Notes: generated from the letters alone by a model not told the origin. A DNA stretch of 15,226 nt from CAYWTX01 sp964461295 (GCA_964461295.1 CAYWTX010000069.1:1-15226); one strand, 5' to 3'. Counted from the first letter of the stretch, positions 8,501-13,467 are shown. A program made the numbers and translations.

Positions 8501-10470
8501 GCGAGTTGGAGAAGTTCGGCGAAGGCGAGATGCGAAGGTACTTGCAGTTCGTGCTCCAGTCGTTCACGGATGATTGGTCGGCCGAGCTGGAGGTCAAGCC
8601 GGCGAAGGCGGCCACGCGCATCCAGGCGGTGGTGGATCTGCTGGAGATCAGAACGGTGATCGACCGCGGCGGGCGGGCGCGGTACGAAGCGCGGGTGATG
8701 CTCCAGAACCGCAGCAGGCAGTTCCTTCGCGTGCGCGTGCCGGCGGAACTGGAGCTGTGGAGCGCTGTGGTTGCCGACAGACCCGTCAAGCCCGTGCAGG
8801 ATCCCAACGCCGCCGGCGGCACGGTGTTGATCCCGCTGGTAAAGACGTCGCCCGGCGGCCTGCCGTACGACGTGAAGATGTACTTCGCCGGCAAGGCGGC
8901 CGGGCCGCTGGGGGCGATCGGCAAGCTCTCGCCGCCGGCGATCGGGATCCAGGACGTGAAGACCCTCCAGACCACGTGGAGCCTGCGCCTGCCGGAAGGC
9001 TGGAGGTACTACCAGCCGGGCGGGAACCTCTCGCCGGTGGCGGGGGAGATGGAAAGCAAGCTGCTGGCGATCAAGGCCGAACTGGGACAGATGGACCGCT
9101 ACCAACAGGGATACGTGGAGGGCCTGAAGAGCGGCTCGGCGAAGGGACAGGAACTGTACCGCGACAACTGGAGGCAGTGGAACAGGCAGGTCAGCGGGAA
9201 GATGAAGCAGTTCCAGCACGAGTTGCAGGCGAACAGCAGCGGCGTCTCGAACAGCACGATCTCGGCACTGAACGCCAAGCTGGCCGAGCAGGACCGCCAG
9301 CAGAGGGGCTTCAACGCCAACTGGGAGAAGAACGAGAAGGATTTCGAGGCGACGGTACGCAACGACGTGAACGGATGGGTGAATAACGACGTGGTGAACT
9401 CCGGCACGGCGGAGCTCGCCCGCAACGCGCCGCTGAACACGATGCCGAACTTCGTGCAAGGCGCGGCCGAGGGGCAGAGAAGGCAGCTCCAGACGGAGAT
9501 ATCGAATTCGGCGAACCTCATCACCCTCAGCGGCAACGCCATCGACGTTGCGGGCGCCCTCACCACCACGAGCAAGGGCACGGTGAAGCTTGGCAACGGC
9601 ACGACGATCCTCGGCGGGCAGATGATTCTCGCCGGCGAAGACGACAAGAGGACCGAGGAAGTGGCCGAGGCGCTCGAGAAGCTGCGGAAGAACGTGGACG
9701 AACAGGTCGCGGTGCGGCAACACCAGTTGAAGGACCAACTCGACCAACTCGGGGACAACCGGCTCAACCGGTACTACAAAGGTAAGGGCGGAGTTGCCGA
9801 TAACCTGGTGGAGGAAGGAGACCGGCTGGCGCAGGCCCAGCCTGACTCCAGGAGCGGGCACTTCAGCAACGTGGCCAGGAAGCCCCCGGGCCCGCCGGCT
9901 CCGCGGCAGGCAGCGGGCCAGCGGCAAGGGGAGGGAAATGGGCGGGGCGGCGGAGCCGGCGGCGGGACTATGCTCGGCATCGCCGGCGGCGACATCGCGG
10001 ATGCTCACGATCGGCCGGCACCGGTCGTGACGCCGCAGGAAAGCAAGAGCGATTGGGGAGCGGCGGATGGTGGGGAGCGGGTCGCAGCCGGGCCGGCTGT
10101 CGCGGGCGGCACGTTCTCGCTGCCGGTGACGCTGCCTGAAGGCGGGGTGCAGTGGGCGTTTGAGGGGCCGGCGGAGCGGGCGGCCGTCACGCTGTGGGCG
10201 GTGGACGCCCGGCTGGTGGACGCGGCCCGTGCCACGGGGGGCCTGGCGGCGCTGCTGATCGTGGCGTGGCTGGTCCGGCAGCTCTGGCAGGAACTGCGAC
10301 TGCGGATCCGCCGCCCCGCCTGGTCGTTCATCGCGGCGTACGTGCTCCTGGCGGGCGTGCTGGCCGCGCTGCTGGCGGCGGGCAGCATGGTGGTGGGCCT
10401 CCTGGCGGCGGGCGTGATCGCGGGCGTGGTGGAAGTGGTTCACCGCCTGCTGTCCCGACGCGCGGCGTAG
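2593..10470 (+). CDS. Giant two-module membrane-anchored beta-rich extracytoplasmic protein (module copies 2 and 3 fused), 2625 aa
   Basis: The family is unrecognised. ATG 2593 has a good SD. A signal-peptide core (CLIVCMAIVLGAALARAQ) lies at residues 52-69 behind a repeat-derived N-terminus; ATG 2761 is an alternative start. Copy 2 starts at YVPYA (77) and runs through strand-rich blocks, a Pro-rich linker (about 1030-1090) and hydrophobic segments near 1126-1143, 1150-1167 and 1175-1193. A basic loop (RKIGWADVRR) precedes a fourth segment (about 1209-1228) ending in ASAG, a signal-peptidase-like site. Copy 3 starts at VLVPYAKF (1277), repeats the blocks, then has a Gln/Asn/charged helical insert (about 2153-2393), a Gly-rich stretch (about 2430-2465) and terminal hydrophobic segments (about 2546-2566, 2577-2597, 2599-2620). 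Topology is consistent with two large exported regions and a cytoplasmic C-terminus (RLLSRRAA). No catalytic residues were identified. It forms an operon with the preceding paralogue. Confidence 0.85.
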   Translation: MKHCRLPIADCGFTGSGSARGSVNLVVGEGDGRSGKAWCGGIRIPHSAFGSCLIVCMAIVLGAALARAQDGNAPKLYVPYADIGSVIAPGARTVLMDRAAFEKLLAEGDGAARGAETVEVGQVTAAAYTGEMAGDMLRFTGKLTVRSLSDRPVSVPLRFAQLGLGEVRLDGKAAPLGYDRSGRLVVVVTGSGRHELTLSASTRLRELPGGGMQFSLGLPDSTAGEMTFTAPGDLEVHSTAPVAESRYDKGADRTTVRLGLGGQGVFSVVLAGNGRQEDQKAILLGNAATTVRIASTSETLNCLYTVQMLRRGLREMSFDLPAGWVVTDVSCPALVRWSVSADAKGSNVLAVQLRTAALGTRALAIEASRVRKGEPSWTSPYVRLRGADFEHGYLLADVAGELAIRGQSLRSARREDMDLAAMVPGLLPAVRGRLFYHWSGDWQVGLDLATAELRRSVDVRQSLVISPRQIALQATMEVTAVGREMFEIAAALPAGQERWQLESVQVNGKADGFEYRVTSEGGNRMLKIALAGAVRPEAVAAVRVSLVHVPEKWDWTSPEAAPRELSLPVVRPVADTVSGLVNVATAGDLDVETVKAPEALRAVPVGQMASLGLPNDVQAAWTHEKAVEGDLAVRVSCRQARIAAESVALVTVRPSGVEGRWRLDYDISRASVRRLYLLADKSLGRAIRIAPGGVALAARNIVAPGPETLPLSPELARAYDLWQLVLDSPLLGRVSVTVEYEQALPSGAFGVALVRPAGAGQTAEMLAVQASEELAVKAEAKGGEEIDAIDLPPLPAAASRLLAAWRLERASTPAGAAAEVKLTTTVHEKYAIPSALAADADVTTYLGADGSQRTAATFSLMNVGLQFLPIRLPKTAALWSVMIDGQPTKPKRDAAGDYLVAVPRWAAARSVTVVFAAPGGRGGGKAELASAELPGVKVNRLSWTVHPPPGEVIVGQTTAMDTTDLYRPAPAYETLLEKLDFLSELGTLGRRTVGAVAGRGEMAVQRAATDMDSFEYSKTRGGDATATPPPSAEPPPATRPAVRLSGSLDLAREDKRREKGGETDAPSAGVALAGGRLLTHRSEGRLTLPVELGATNSGPAATFSALGPGRLEVVLSRKSGESAWEWFGLAAALLAGLLLLRYRTWSRAGFIAAALAASTAAAIWMPAVTPFANGVFWAGMLLVAAYPAISLGRWIARKIGWADVRRTGAVASAAIMLALIVSVASAGESAKPQAAGAVGAVQRDVAQSRQESCSPVSEPLVIPYDGDPTKAEDARKVLVPYAKFVELWNRVHPAEQIDAPRGPVQVSLAGARYDATLAGERLNVTLTVEVRTFGKGWVTLPLPVSGLAVTEAAMDGKPAKLDAGPNGLVLTLAGESGRDAARPSLLVVKAVMTPKLLGRRGEARFSLPPLPAATMVVHLGDEDLVLEAPGAEGAVAKIAGAKADWLVALGTRRDVTLQWSPKVGAGAADKTLSAAAEHEVHAFHWGLAGVSKITFAFPAGEHGRFGLWMPEGATLTALTGANLRDFQAGGDKQVEGEKYKVVEVRLHRPASRQYELTARWVAPLEELGKSARLSLPRAAEVGRESGTVSLYAAGGMSVKVADVQGGRRSASGRPATTPQSGASVKVAEYYWPYRPFAINVELSRQDVEAAAKLDQLVRIDRRQVQLLVDATLTATRGRVFDASFELPEGFELLSAVGEAVEDHYEQKTARGRRLHVNFRSGQTVARLALVLVRKDVPAGELAVPKVTVLAVDARPAAEQTGRLAVQVAASLEAQTVEAKGLRSVPPRRLSGWLDGEQLAAVQFAYEYEKPDAALRLRVTAQPTKVRVEVLAGLSVRADSAWYSYRLRYNIEGTPLDGVKFTLPTRYAPLVAVNSPAMRSVTAAGVAGDRTEWTVSLLHEATGVLDVAVNFSVPLGLKAEGAEQAAAVALPIPRIVTAAPEGYLATIAVQNVSRHELRLGKTERLSAMPAGELEKFGEGEMRRYLQFVLQSFTDDWSAELEVKPAKAATRIQAVVDLLEIRTVIDRGGRARYEARVMLQNRSRQFLRVRVPAELELWSAVVADRPVKPVQDPNAAGGTVLIPLVKTSPGGLPYDVKMYFAGKAAGPLGAIGKLSPPAIGIQDVKTLQTTWSLRLPEGWRYYQPGGNLSPVAGEMESKLLAIKAELGQMDRYQQGYVEGLKSGSAKGQELYRDNWRQWNRQVSGKMKQFQHELQANSSGVSNSTISALNAKLAEQDRQQRGFNANWEKNEKDFEATVRNDVNGWVNNDVVNSGTAELARNAPLNTMPNFVQGAAEGQRRQLQTEISNSANLITLSGNAIDVAGALTTTSKGTVKLGNGTTILGGQMILAGEDDKRTEEVAEALEKLRKNVDEQVAVRQHQLKDQLDQLGDNRLNRYYKGKGGVADNLVEEGDRLAQAQPDSRSGHFSNVARKPPGPPAPRQAAGQRQGEGNGRGGGAGGGTMLGIAGGDIADAHDRPAPVVTPQESKSDWGAADGGERVAAGPAVAGGTFSLPVTLPEGGVQWAFEGPAERAAVTLWAVDARLVDAARATGGLAALLIVAWLVRQLWQELRLRIRRPAWSFIAAYVLLAGVLAALLAAGSMVVGLLAAGVIAGVVEVVHRLLSRRAA
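2600..2743. repeat. Heptamer-bounded repeat element inside the 5' end of the giant gene
   Basis: The left arm has four tandem heptamers at 2600-2627 (ATTGCCG three times, then ATTGCGG). The right arm at 2716-2742 has ATCCGC, ATTCCGC twice and ATTCGGC. The reverse complement of the right arm aligns with the left arm over about 30 bp, with a consistent one- or two-base difference per heptamer, so the element is bounded by imperfect inverted repeats. It reads through in frame, giving the LPIADCGF and IRIPHSAFGS peptides. Such peptides are, to my knowledge, widespread in planctomycete hypothetical proteins; I could not check this. It separates the start codon from the hydrophobic signal core. Confidence 0.7.
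5966..6276 (+). other. Internal membrane hinge plus signal-peptide-like segment joining the two modules of the giant protein
   Basis: Residues 1126-1228 hold three hydrophobic segments, a basic loop and a fourth segment (AAIMLALIVSVASAG). The first three match the C-terminal membrane cluster that ends the upstream paralogue. The fourth resembles a secretion signal with a VASA-G cleavage context. There is an in-frame ATG at 6238 but no close SD; the nearest purine run, AGAAGGA at about 6204, is some 27 nt away. I therefore read this as one continuous protein with an internal export segment, not as two genes. Confidence 0.6.
9049..9771 (+). other. Helical, Gln/Asn/charge-rich insert region of the giant protein
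   Basis: Residues 2153-2393 are rich in Lys, Glu, Gln, Asn and Arg with runs that look helical or coiled-coil (for example EEVAEALEKLRKNVDEQV). This contrasts with the Val/Leu/Gly/Ala strand-rich modules around it. No counterpart is visible at the equivalent position of copies 1 and 2. Coiled-coil formation is inferred by eye. Confidence 0.5.
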
Positions 10471-10498
10471 CGTTTTCATGGTTGGAAGAATAGAGACC

Positions 10499-10513
10499 AC
10501 GAATCACACGAAT
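10499..10513. repeat. Short 9-bp period repeat (ACGAAT twice)
   Basis: ACGAAT occurs at 10499 and 10508 in a 9-bp phase just after the giant gene and immediately before the 270-bp palindromic element. It resembles the degenerate CACGAATCA-type microrepeats often seen in planctomycete intergenic DNA. Only two units are present, so this is a weak call. Confidence 0.35.
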
Positions 10514-10516
10514 GAA

Positions 10517-10786
10517 GGAGACTGTAGCATCATTGTTGCGTTCTATTCAGCCCAACGGGCTGACGGAATGCAGCCCAGGGCAACGCCCTGGGTGCCGGAA
10601 ACCCAGAAGGACAAGCCCTGTAAGGGCGGCAGAAGTGCGTGCAGAGGTTCTCTCGCCCTTACAGGGCTTGGGCTTGAGAGGTACGAGTACCCAGGGCGCT
10701 GCCCTGGGCTGTCATATGTCAGCCTTTCAGGCTGAGCAGCACGCATCACCCCCGGCTCGGACCGCAGTAAGGATGCTACATTCTCC
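10517..10786. mobile_element. 270-bp near-palindromic MITE-like element without transposase
   Basis: Terminal imperfect inverted repeats of 24 bp lie at 10517-10540 and 10763-10786 (20 of 24 positions match, sharing TGTAGCATC). Nested inside are a hairpin pair (CAGCCCAACGGGCTG at 10548 and AGCCTTTCAGGCT at 10721), a 23-bp inverted pair with one mismatch (10571-10593 / 10689-10711), and a perfect 17-bp pair CAAGCCCTGTAAGGGCG (10612-10628) / 10654-10670. The whole unit can fold into one long branched stem. I see no transposase and no clear target-site duplication. It sits between two converging genes, so as RNA it could also stop transcription from both sides. Confidence 0.75.
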
Positions 10787-10809
10787 ACTTTGTCCGCCGT
10801 TTCGCTCAT
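10543..10809 (-). pseudogene. Possible truncated operon gene stub (8 codons) running into the palindromic element
   Basis: An ATG at 10809 overlaps the stop of the lipoprotein gene as ATGA, the usual coupling arrangement in ABC-transporter operons. The frame encodes MSETADKV and then enters the mobile-like element exactly at its terminal repeat (ENVASLL..), reading 88 residues in total to a TAG at 10543-10545. Everything after residue 8 is repeat sequence. I infer that a downstream transporter gene (permease or ATPase) once started here and was lost, but eight codons cannot identify it and the ATGA may be chance. Confidence 0.35.
10612..10670. terminator. Perfect 17-bp stem in the palindromic element, candidate bidirectional terminator
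   Basis: CAAGCCCTGTAAGGGCG at 10612-10628 is perfectly complementary to 10654-10670, with a 25-nt loop. The giant gene ends at 10470 on the + strand and the lipoprotein gene ends at 10806 on the minus strand, so this hairpin lies between both 3' ends. There is no T-run, so intrinsic termination is uncertain. It may instead block 3' exonucleases or simply be part of the mobile element. Confidence 0.35.
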
Positions 10810-12218
10810 TCGGCCACCTTCCTGTACTTGGCTCGGAAGAACTGCTGCCAGCCGGTGACGATGCGCTCCGCCTGCGTCGGGTCGCGAAGCTGCTTGCTCA
10901 CCTGCTTCAGCCCTTCGGTCGTCCCGATGTCCGCCGGCAGGCAGTTGAACTCCGCCAGCCGCTGCGGCTCGAAGTTCGTCGCGATCAGCCGCTTGCGTGC
11001 CGCCTGGAGGTGCGTCACGTTGTCCACGGCCGCCGCACGCACGAGCTGCTTGATCACGCCCATCCGCACCGGCAGGATGCTCATGTCGGCCTTCATCTCG
11101 CCGCCGCTGACGTACGGATTCACCGTCCAGAGCGAGCCCTTGCCCGCGTACCTCTCGCACGTGTCGCGGCGGATGGGTTGGCGGCCGAGGCTGCTGCGTG
11201 CCGGCCCCCCCTCCGCTCCCGCCGGCAGGGCCCAGAGCCCCTGCCCCCCGTCGGAGAGCACGAAGTCGATGAACCGCTGCGCGAGTTCCGCGCTGGGCGG
11301 ATTCTTCAGGATCCCAATCGGATCCGGCGTGAAGATCGTCTGCCCGCGCGGGCTGACGTACACCATCGCCTCCGGCGCCTCGCTCACCCGCATGATGCCG
11401 TAGAAGTCGATGCACGTCGCGATCGGCGCCTCGCCCAGCAGCGGGCCGTTGGCGGCCGCTCCGGCGCTGTCGGCAAACCGCCGCGCGTTGCCCAGCACCG
11501 CCAGCAGCCGCGCCCAACCCTCCGGCCAGGACGGCGCCGACTGCACGATCATCTCGTACGACATCGCCGCCGCGCTGGATTGCGTCGGGTCGGCCAACAG
11601 GATCTGCCCGAAGCACTCCGGCCGCGCGAGGTCCTGCCACTGCCGCGGCGCCGGAATCTTCGCCCACTCGACCAGCTTGCGGTTGTAGAGGAAGCCGAAT
11701 CCGCTCAGCGTGCTGCCGCACCACAGGCCGTTGGCGTCGTACATCGCCACGCCCCCCCACCGCGCCGGAATCGCCGCCTTCAACTCGTCGCTCATCCGCA
11801 TCGGCCGCAGGATTCCCTCGGCCGCCATCCTGCGGAAGCTGTCGTCGCCGCCGCCCCAGACGATGTCCAGCTCGGCGGTGTCGCTGCGCGAGTAGACGTT
11901 GCGGAGGTAGGAGAGAATGGCCGTGCCGCCGCCGCCCACGTCGCGCCAGTCGATCTTCACTCGCTCGCCGTACTGATGGGCGTGCCACAGGTTGAACGCC
12001 CGCTCAAATTCCTCGCAGATGTTCTGGTTGTTGGGCGTGATGGCCCCCATCCGCCGTAGCGGCAGCTCGGCCAGCGGCCGGCCATATTTCGCCCGCACGG
12101 CCTGGTCGGTCCGCGCCGCCCGCGCATCGGCGGGCGCAGCCCCCCGCCCGCAACCGAAGGCTGCGGCGAGAGCGACAAAACACGAGACGCGTGCGATATG
12201 TCTTACCGCTATCGCCAT
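10806..12218 (-). CDS. ABC-transporter substrate-binding lipoprotein, Fe(3+)/polyamine-type periplasmic-binding fold
   Basis: 470 aa from ATG 12218. The N-terminus MAIAVRHIARVSCFVALAAA followed by FGC at 21-23 is a lipoprotein-like signal, with Cys23 as probable lipidation site; Phe at -2 is unusual. Family hallmarks are DIVWGGGDD, SGFGFLYNRKL after a WCG segment, CFGQILLADPTQSSAA (hinge/ligand region typical of ferric-type binding proteins) and GPLLGEAPIATCIDFYG. The protein is about 100 residues longer than typical ferric-binding proteins, with the extra length C-terminal. The frame is open further upstream to ATG 12395, but that stretch only translates the 25-bp tandem repeats, so I reject that start. 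No SD is obvious at 12218. No permease or ATPase is present beside it. The ligand (iron, polyamine, sugar phosphate or other) cannot be told from sequence. Confidence 0.82.
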   Translation of the reverse strand: MAIAVRHIARVSCFVALAAAFGCGRGAAPADARAARTDQAVRAKYGRPLAELPLRRMGAITPNNQNICEEFERAFNLWHAHQYGERVKIDWRDVGGGGTAILSYLRNVYSRSDTAELDIVWGGGDDSFRRMAAEGILRPMRMSDELKAAIPARWGGVAMYDANGLWCGSTLSGFGFLYNRKLVEWAKIPAPRQWQDLARPECFGQILLADPTQSSAAAMSYEMIVQSAPSWPEGWARLLAVLGNARRFADSAGAAANGPLLGEAPIATCIDFYGIMRVSEAPEAMVYVSPRGQTIFTPDPIGILKNPPSAELAQRFIDFVLSDGGQGLWALPAGAEGGPARSSLGRQPIRRDTCERYAGKGSLWTVNPYVSGGEMKADMSILPVRMGVIKQLVRAAAVDNVTHLQAARKRLIATNFEPQRLAEFNCLPADIGTTEGLKQVSKQLRDPTQAERIVTGWQQFFRAKYRKVAE

Positions 12219-12248
12219 CGCCGGGGATTCTGACAGATGACGGGCACT

Positions 12249-12373
12249 TTTCCAAGCCCCCGTTTGATGCGCCTTTCCAAGCCCCGGTTTGATGCGCCTT
12301 TCCAAGCCCCGGTTTGGTGCGTCTTTCCAAGCCCCGGTTTGGTGCGTCTTTCCAAGCCCCGGCCCGGCGTGGC
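12249..12373. repeat. 25-bp tandem repeat, four full copies plus a diverged fifth
   Basis: Units start at 12249, 12274, 12299, 12324 and 12349, each beginning TTTCCAAGCCCC and continuing GTTTG. Copies 1-2 end GATGCGCC and copies 3-4 end GGTGCGTC, which suggests stepwise duplication. Copy 5 keeps only the first half and merges into a GC hairpin. The array begins about 30 bp upstream of the lipoprotein start on its 5' side, so copy number could alter its leader or promoter spacing. A 25-bp period is not a multiple of three, so the array is unlikely to be coding. Confidence 0.9.
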
Positions 12374-12379
12374 CGGGGC
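12356..12379. other. Perfect 9-bp GC-rich hairpin at the end of the tandem array
   Basis: GCCCCGGCC (12356-12364) is fully complementary to GGCCGGGGC (12371-12379) across a 6-nt loop. Its left arm is part of the fifth repeat copy. There is no T-run on either side, so a simple intrinsic terminator is not supported. It could end minus-strand transcription from the relic region before the lipoprotein gene, or be a remnant of the repeat family. Confidence 0.5.
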
Positions 12380-12411
12380 ATCTTCGCGCCCCCACCGCGT
12401 CGCACGCCCCC

Positions 12412-12575
12412 TCACTCCCCGCAAGACTTCCCCAGCACGGCGTGCCGTTCTCCGGACGTCTTCAGGTCGACAAACGCCACTCGCACCGATTTGGGACGCG
12501 GATGCAGCCTTGCGTACTTGATGCCGAACTTCCGCATGTGTTTCACGCCCCGCGGCGGGCCTGGCGCTTGCACCG
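12412..12575 (-). pseudogene. Possible relic of a tRNA-dihydrouridine synthase (Dus) C-terminus
   Basis: The minus-strand frame encodes GPPRGVKHMRKFGIKYARLH and continues through VRVAFVDLKT to a TGA at 12412-12414. The pattern 'MRKF..KYA.LHP....VR.AFV' resembles, from memory, the C-terminal helical tail of bacterial Dus proteins, especially planctomycete ones. No FMN-binding barrel precedes it: the frame upstream turns to non-Dus sequence and overlaps the divergent antitoxin gene. I read it as a decayed 3' fragment; a small unrelated gene starting at ATG 12537 (41 codons) is the alternative. Confidence 0.35.
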
Positions 12576-12643
12576 TCGCCATGTCGCCATCGACCGGGGC
12601 TTTGCCGCTGGAATCGCCGGGGGCGGATGTGTAAGATGCCGGT

Positions 12644-12922
12644 ATGGGCACGATTACCGCCATACTGGAGGCTGACGCCGACGGGACGTTGCATCTCCCG
12701 TTGCCCGCGGAGTTGCGCCACGGCAAAATCGAAGTCACGGCCACGCTGAAGGCGGCCAACGGGACATCGTCGCCCTTACCGCGAGCCACGCCGGAAATGC
12801 TGCTGCGTCGCAGGGAAGCCTTCGAGAAACTGCGCCAGTTGAATCCGTTCCGGGAGATTCCAGACCCGGTGGCGTGGCAAAGGGAAATCCGCAGGGATCG
12901 CCTGCTCCCGGGGCGTGACTAA
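12644..12922 (+). CDS. VapB-type antitoxin (type II toxin-antitoxin)
   Basis: 92 aa. The N-terminus (MGTITAILEADADGTLHLPL, then PAELRHGKIEVTATL) looks like a swapped-hairpin AbrB/MazE-like DNA-binding strand unit. The C-terminus has the DPVAWQREIRRDRLLPGRD tail that commonly ends antitoxins placed directly before PIN toxins, probably the toxin-neutralising part. The TAA stop (12920-12922) lies one base before the toxin ATG, and overlaps its alternative GTG. A TAAGAT at 12632-12637 could be a -10 box, but no properly spaced -35 was seen and the SD is weak. Autoregulation by the toxin-antitoxin complex is expected from the family, not shown. Identification rests on gene pairing plus the C-terminal tail. 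Confidence 0.72.
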   Translation: MGTITAILEADADGTLHLPLPAELRHGKIEVTATLKAANGTSSPLPRATPEMLLRRREAFEKLRQLNPFREIPDPVAWQREIRRDRLLPGRD

Positions 12923-12923
12923 C

Positions 12924-13292
12924 ATGGTGCTGGACACCAACATCCTGATCTACTCGACCAAGCCCGATGGGGAGCGTTTGCGCCCGTGGCTGGACGACCC
13001 CGGCGCGATCGTGAGCATCGTGTCGCGGATCGAAGCGCTCGGCTATTCGGGAATCAGCGCGGAGGAAGAGACCGCCCTCGAAACGGCGCTGCAATCGTTG
13101 CCGGAGACCGGGTTGACGGAAGCGGTGGCCACCCGCGCAATTGCACTTCGCCAGGAGCGCAAGATGGGTTTGGCCGACGCCATCATCGCCGCCACCGCCC
13201 TCGCGGACGACCTGCCGCTGGTGACACGGAATGTTGACGACTTCAAGCACATCGCCGGACTGAAACTCATCAATCCATTCGCGGCTTTCTAA
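12924..13292 (+). CDS. vapC: VapC-type PIN-domain toxin ribonuclease
   Basis: 122 aa from ATG 12924. PIN-domain acidic residues are in place: D4 (VLDTNIL), E37 (RIEALGY), D85 (GLADAIIAATA) and the TRNVDDF motif with D105/D106 near the C-terminus. Length and order match Mg-dependent VapC RNases, which cleave tRNA or rRNA. I chose ATG 12924 because MVLDTNIL is the usual PIN start; a GTG at 12915 would add three residues and overlap the antitoxin stop. The gene is intact with a full acidic set, so it is predicted active. Its RNA target is unknown. It converges on the VOC gene 175 bp downstream. Confidence 0.88.
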   Translation: MVLDTNILIYSTKPDGERLRPWLDDPGAIVSIVSRIEALGYSGISAEEETALETALQSLPETGLTEAVATRAIALRQERKMGLADAIIAATALADDLPLVTRNVDDFKHIAGLKLINPFAAF

Positions 13293-13351
13293 CATCCCCC
13301 ACCCCCGCCCCGCCGCGTGCTGAATCCACGACGGTGGAGCGACCATCCCGC

Positions 13352-13383
13352 CATGGAGTTGGCAACGCATGGAGTTGGCAACG
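13352..13383. repeat. 16-bp perfect tandem duplication
   Basis: CATGGAGTTGGCAACG occurs at 13352-13367 and again at 13368-13383, directly abutting. It lies in the gap between the converging toxin and VOC genes. It reads as a recent small slippage duplication with no evident function. The rest of 13293-13467 contains C-rich sequence and a degenerate GCCTCCG-type microrepeat near 13408-13433, but no gene. Confidence 0.85.
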
Positions 13384-13467
13384 CCCAGAACGCAGGCGCC
13401 GCCCGGCTTGCCTCCGCGCCTCCGTGCGTCCGCGATCCTCCAGTCCCGCACCCGGCGGAGGAGCGCC

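Noticed and set aside
2389..10500. Minus-strand open frame of about 2700 codons covering the whole giant gene
   Set aside because: It is the codon-matched shadow of the sense gene. Its product is dominated by Arg, His, Gln and Pro, with no signal, membrane or domain pattern, whereas the + strand has an SD, signal core, repeated modules and membrane clusters.
10512..12059. + strand frame of 515 codons spanning the palindromic element and the lipoprotein gene
   Set aside because: It is antisense to a well-supported binding-protein gene. Its first part is only repeat-derived peptide and the rest is His/Arg/Pro-rich shadow sequence.
12249..12373. CRISPR-like array
   Set aside because: The units abut directly with no spacers, have a 25-bp period, and there are no cas genes.
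12219..12395. N-terminal extension of the lipoprotein to ATG 12395
   Set aside because: The extra 59 residues translate the 25-bp tandem repeats and would bury the lipoprotein signal in the interior of the protein.
13436..13462. TCCTCC/GGAGGA hairpin between the converging vapC and VOC genes as a terminator
   Set aside because: The stem is only 6 bp with a 15-nt loop and no T-run; such pairs are expected by chance in this GC-rich DNA.
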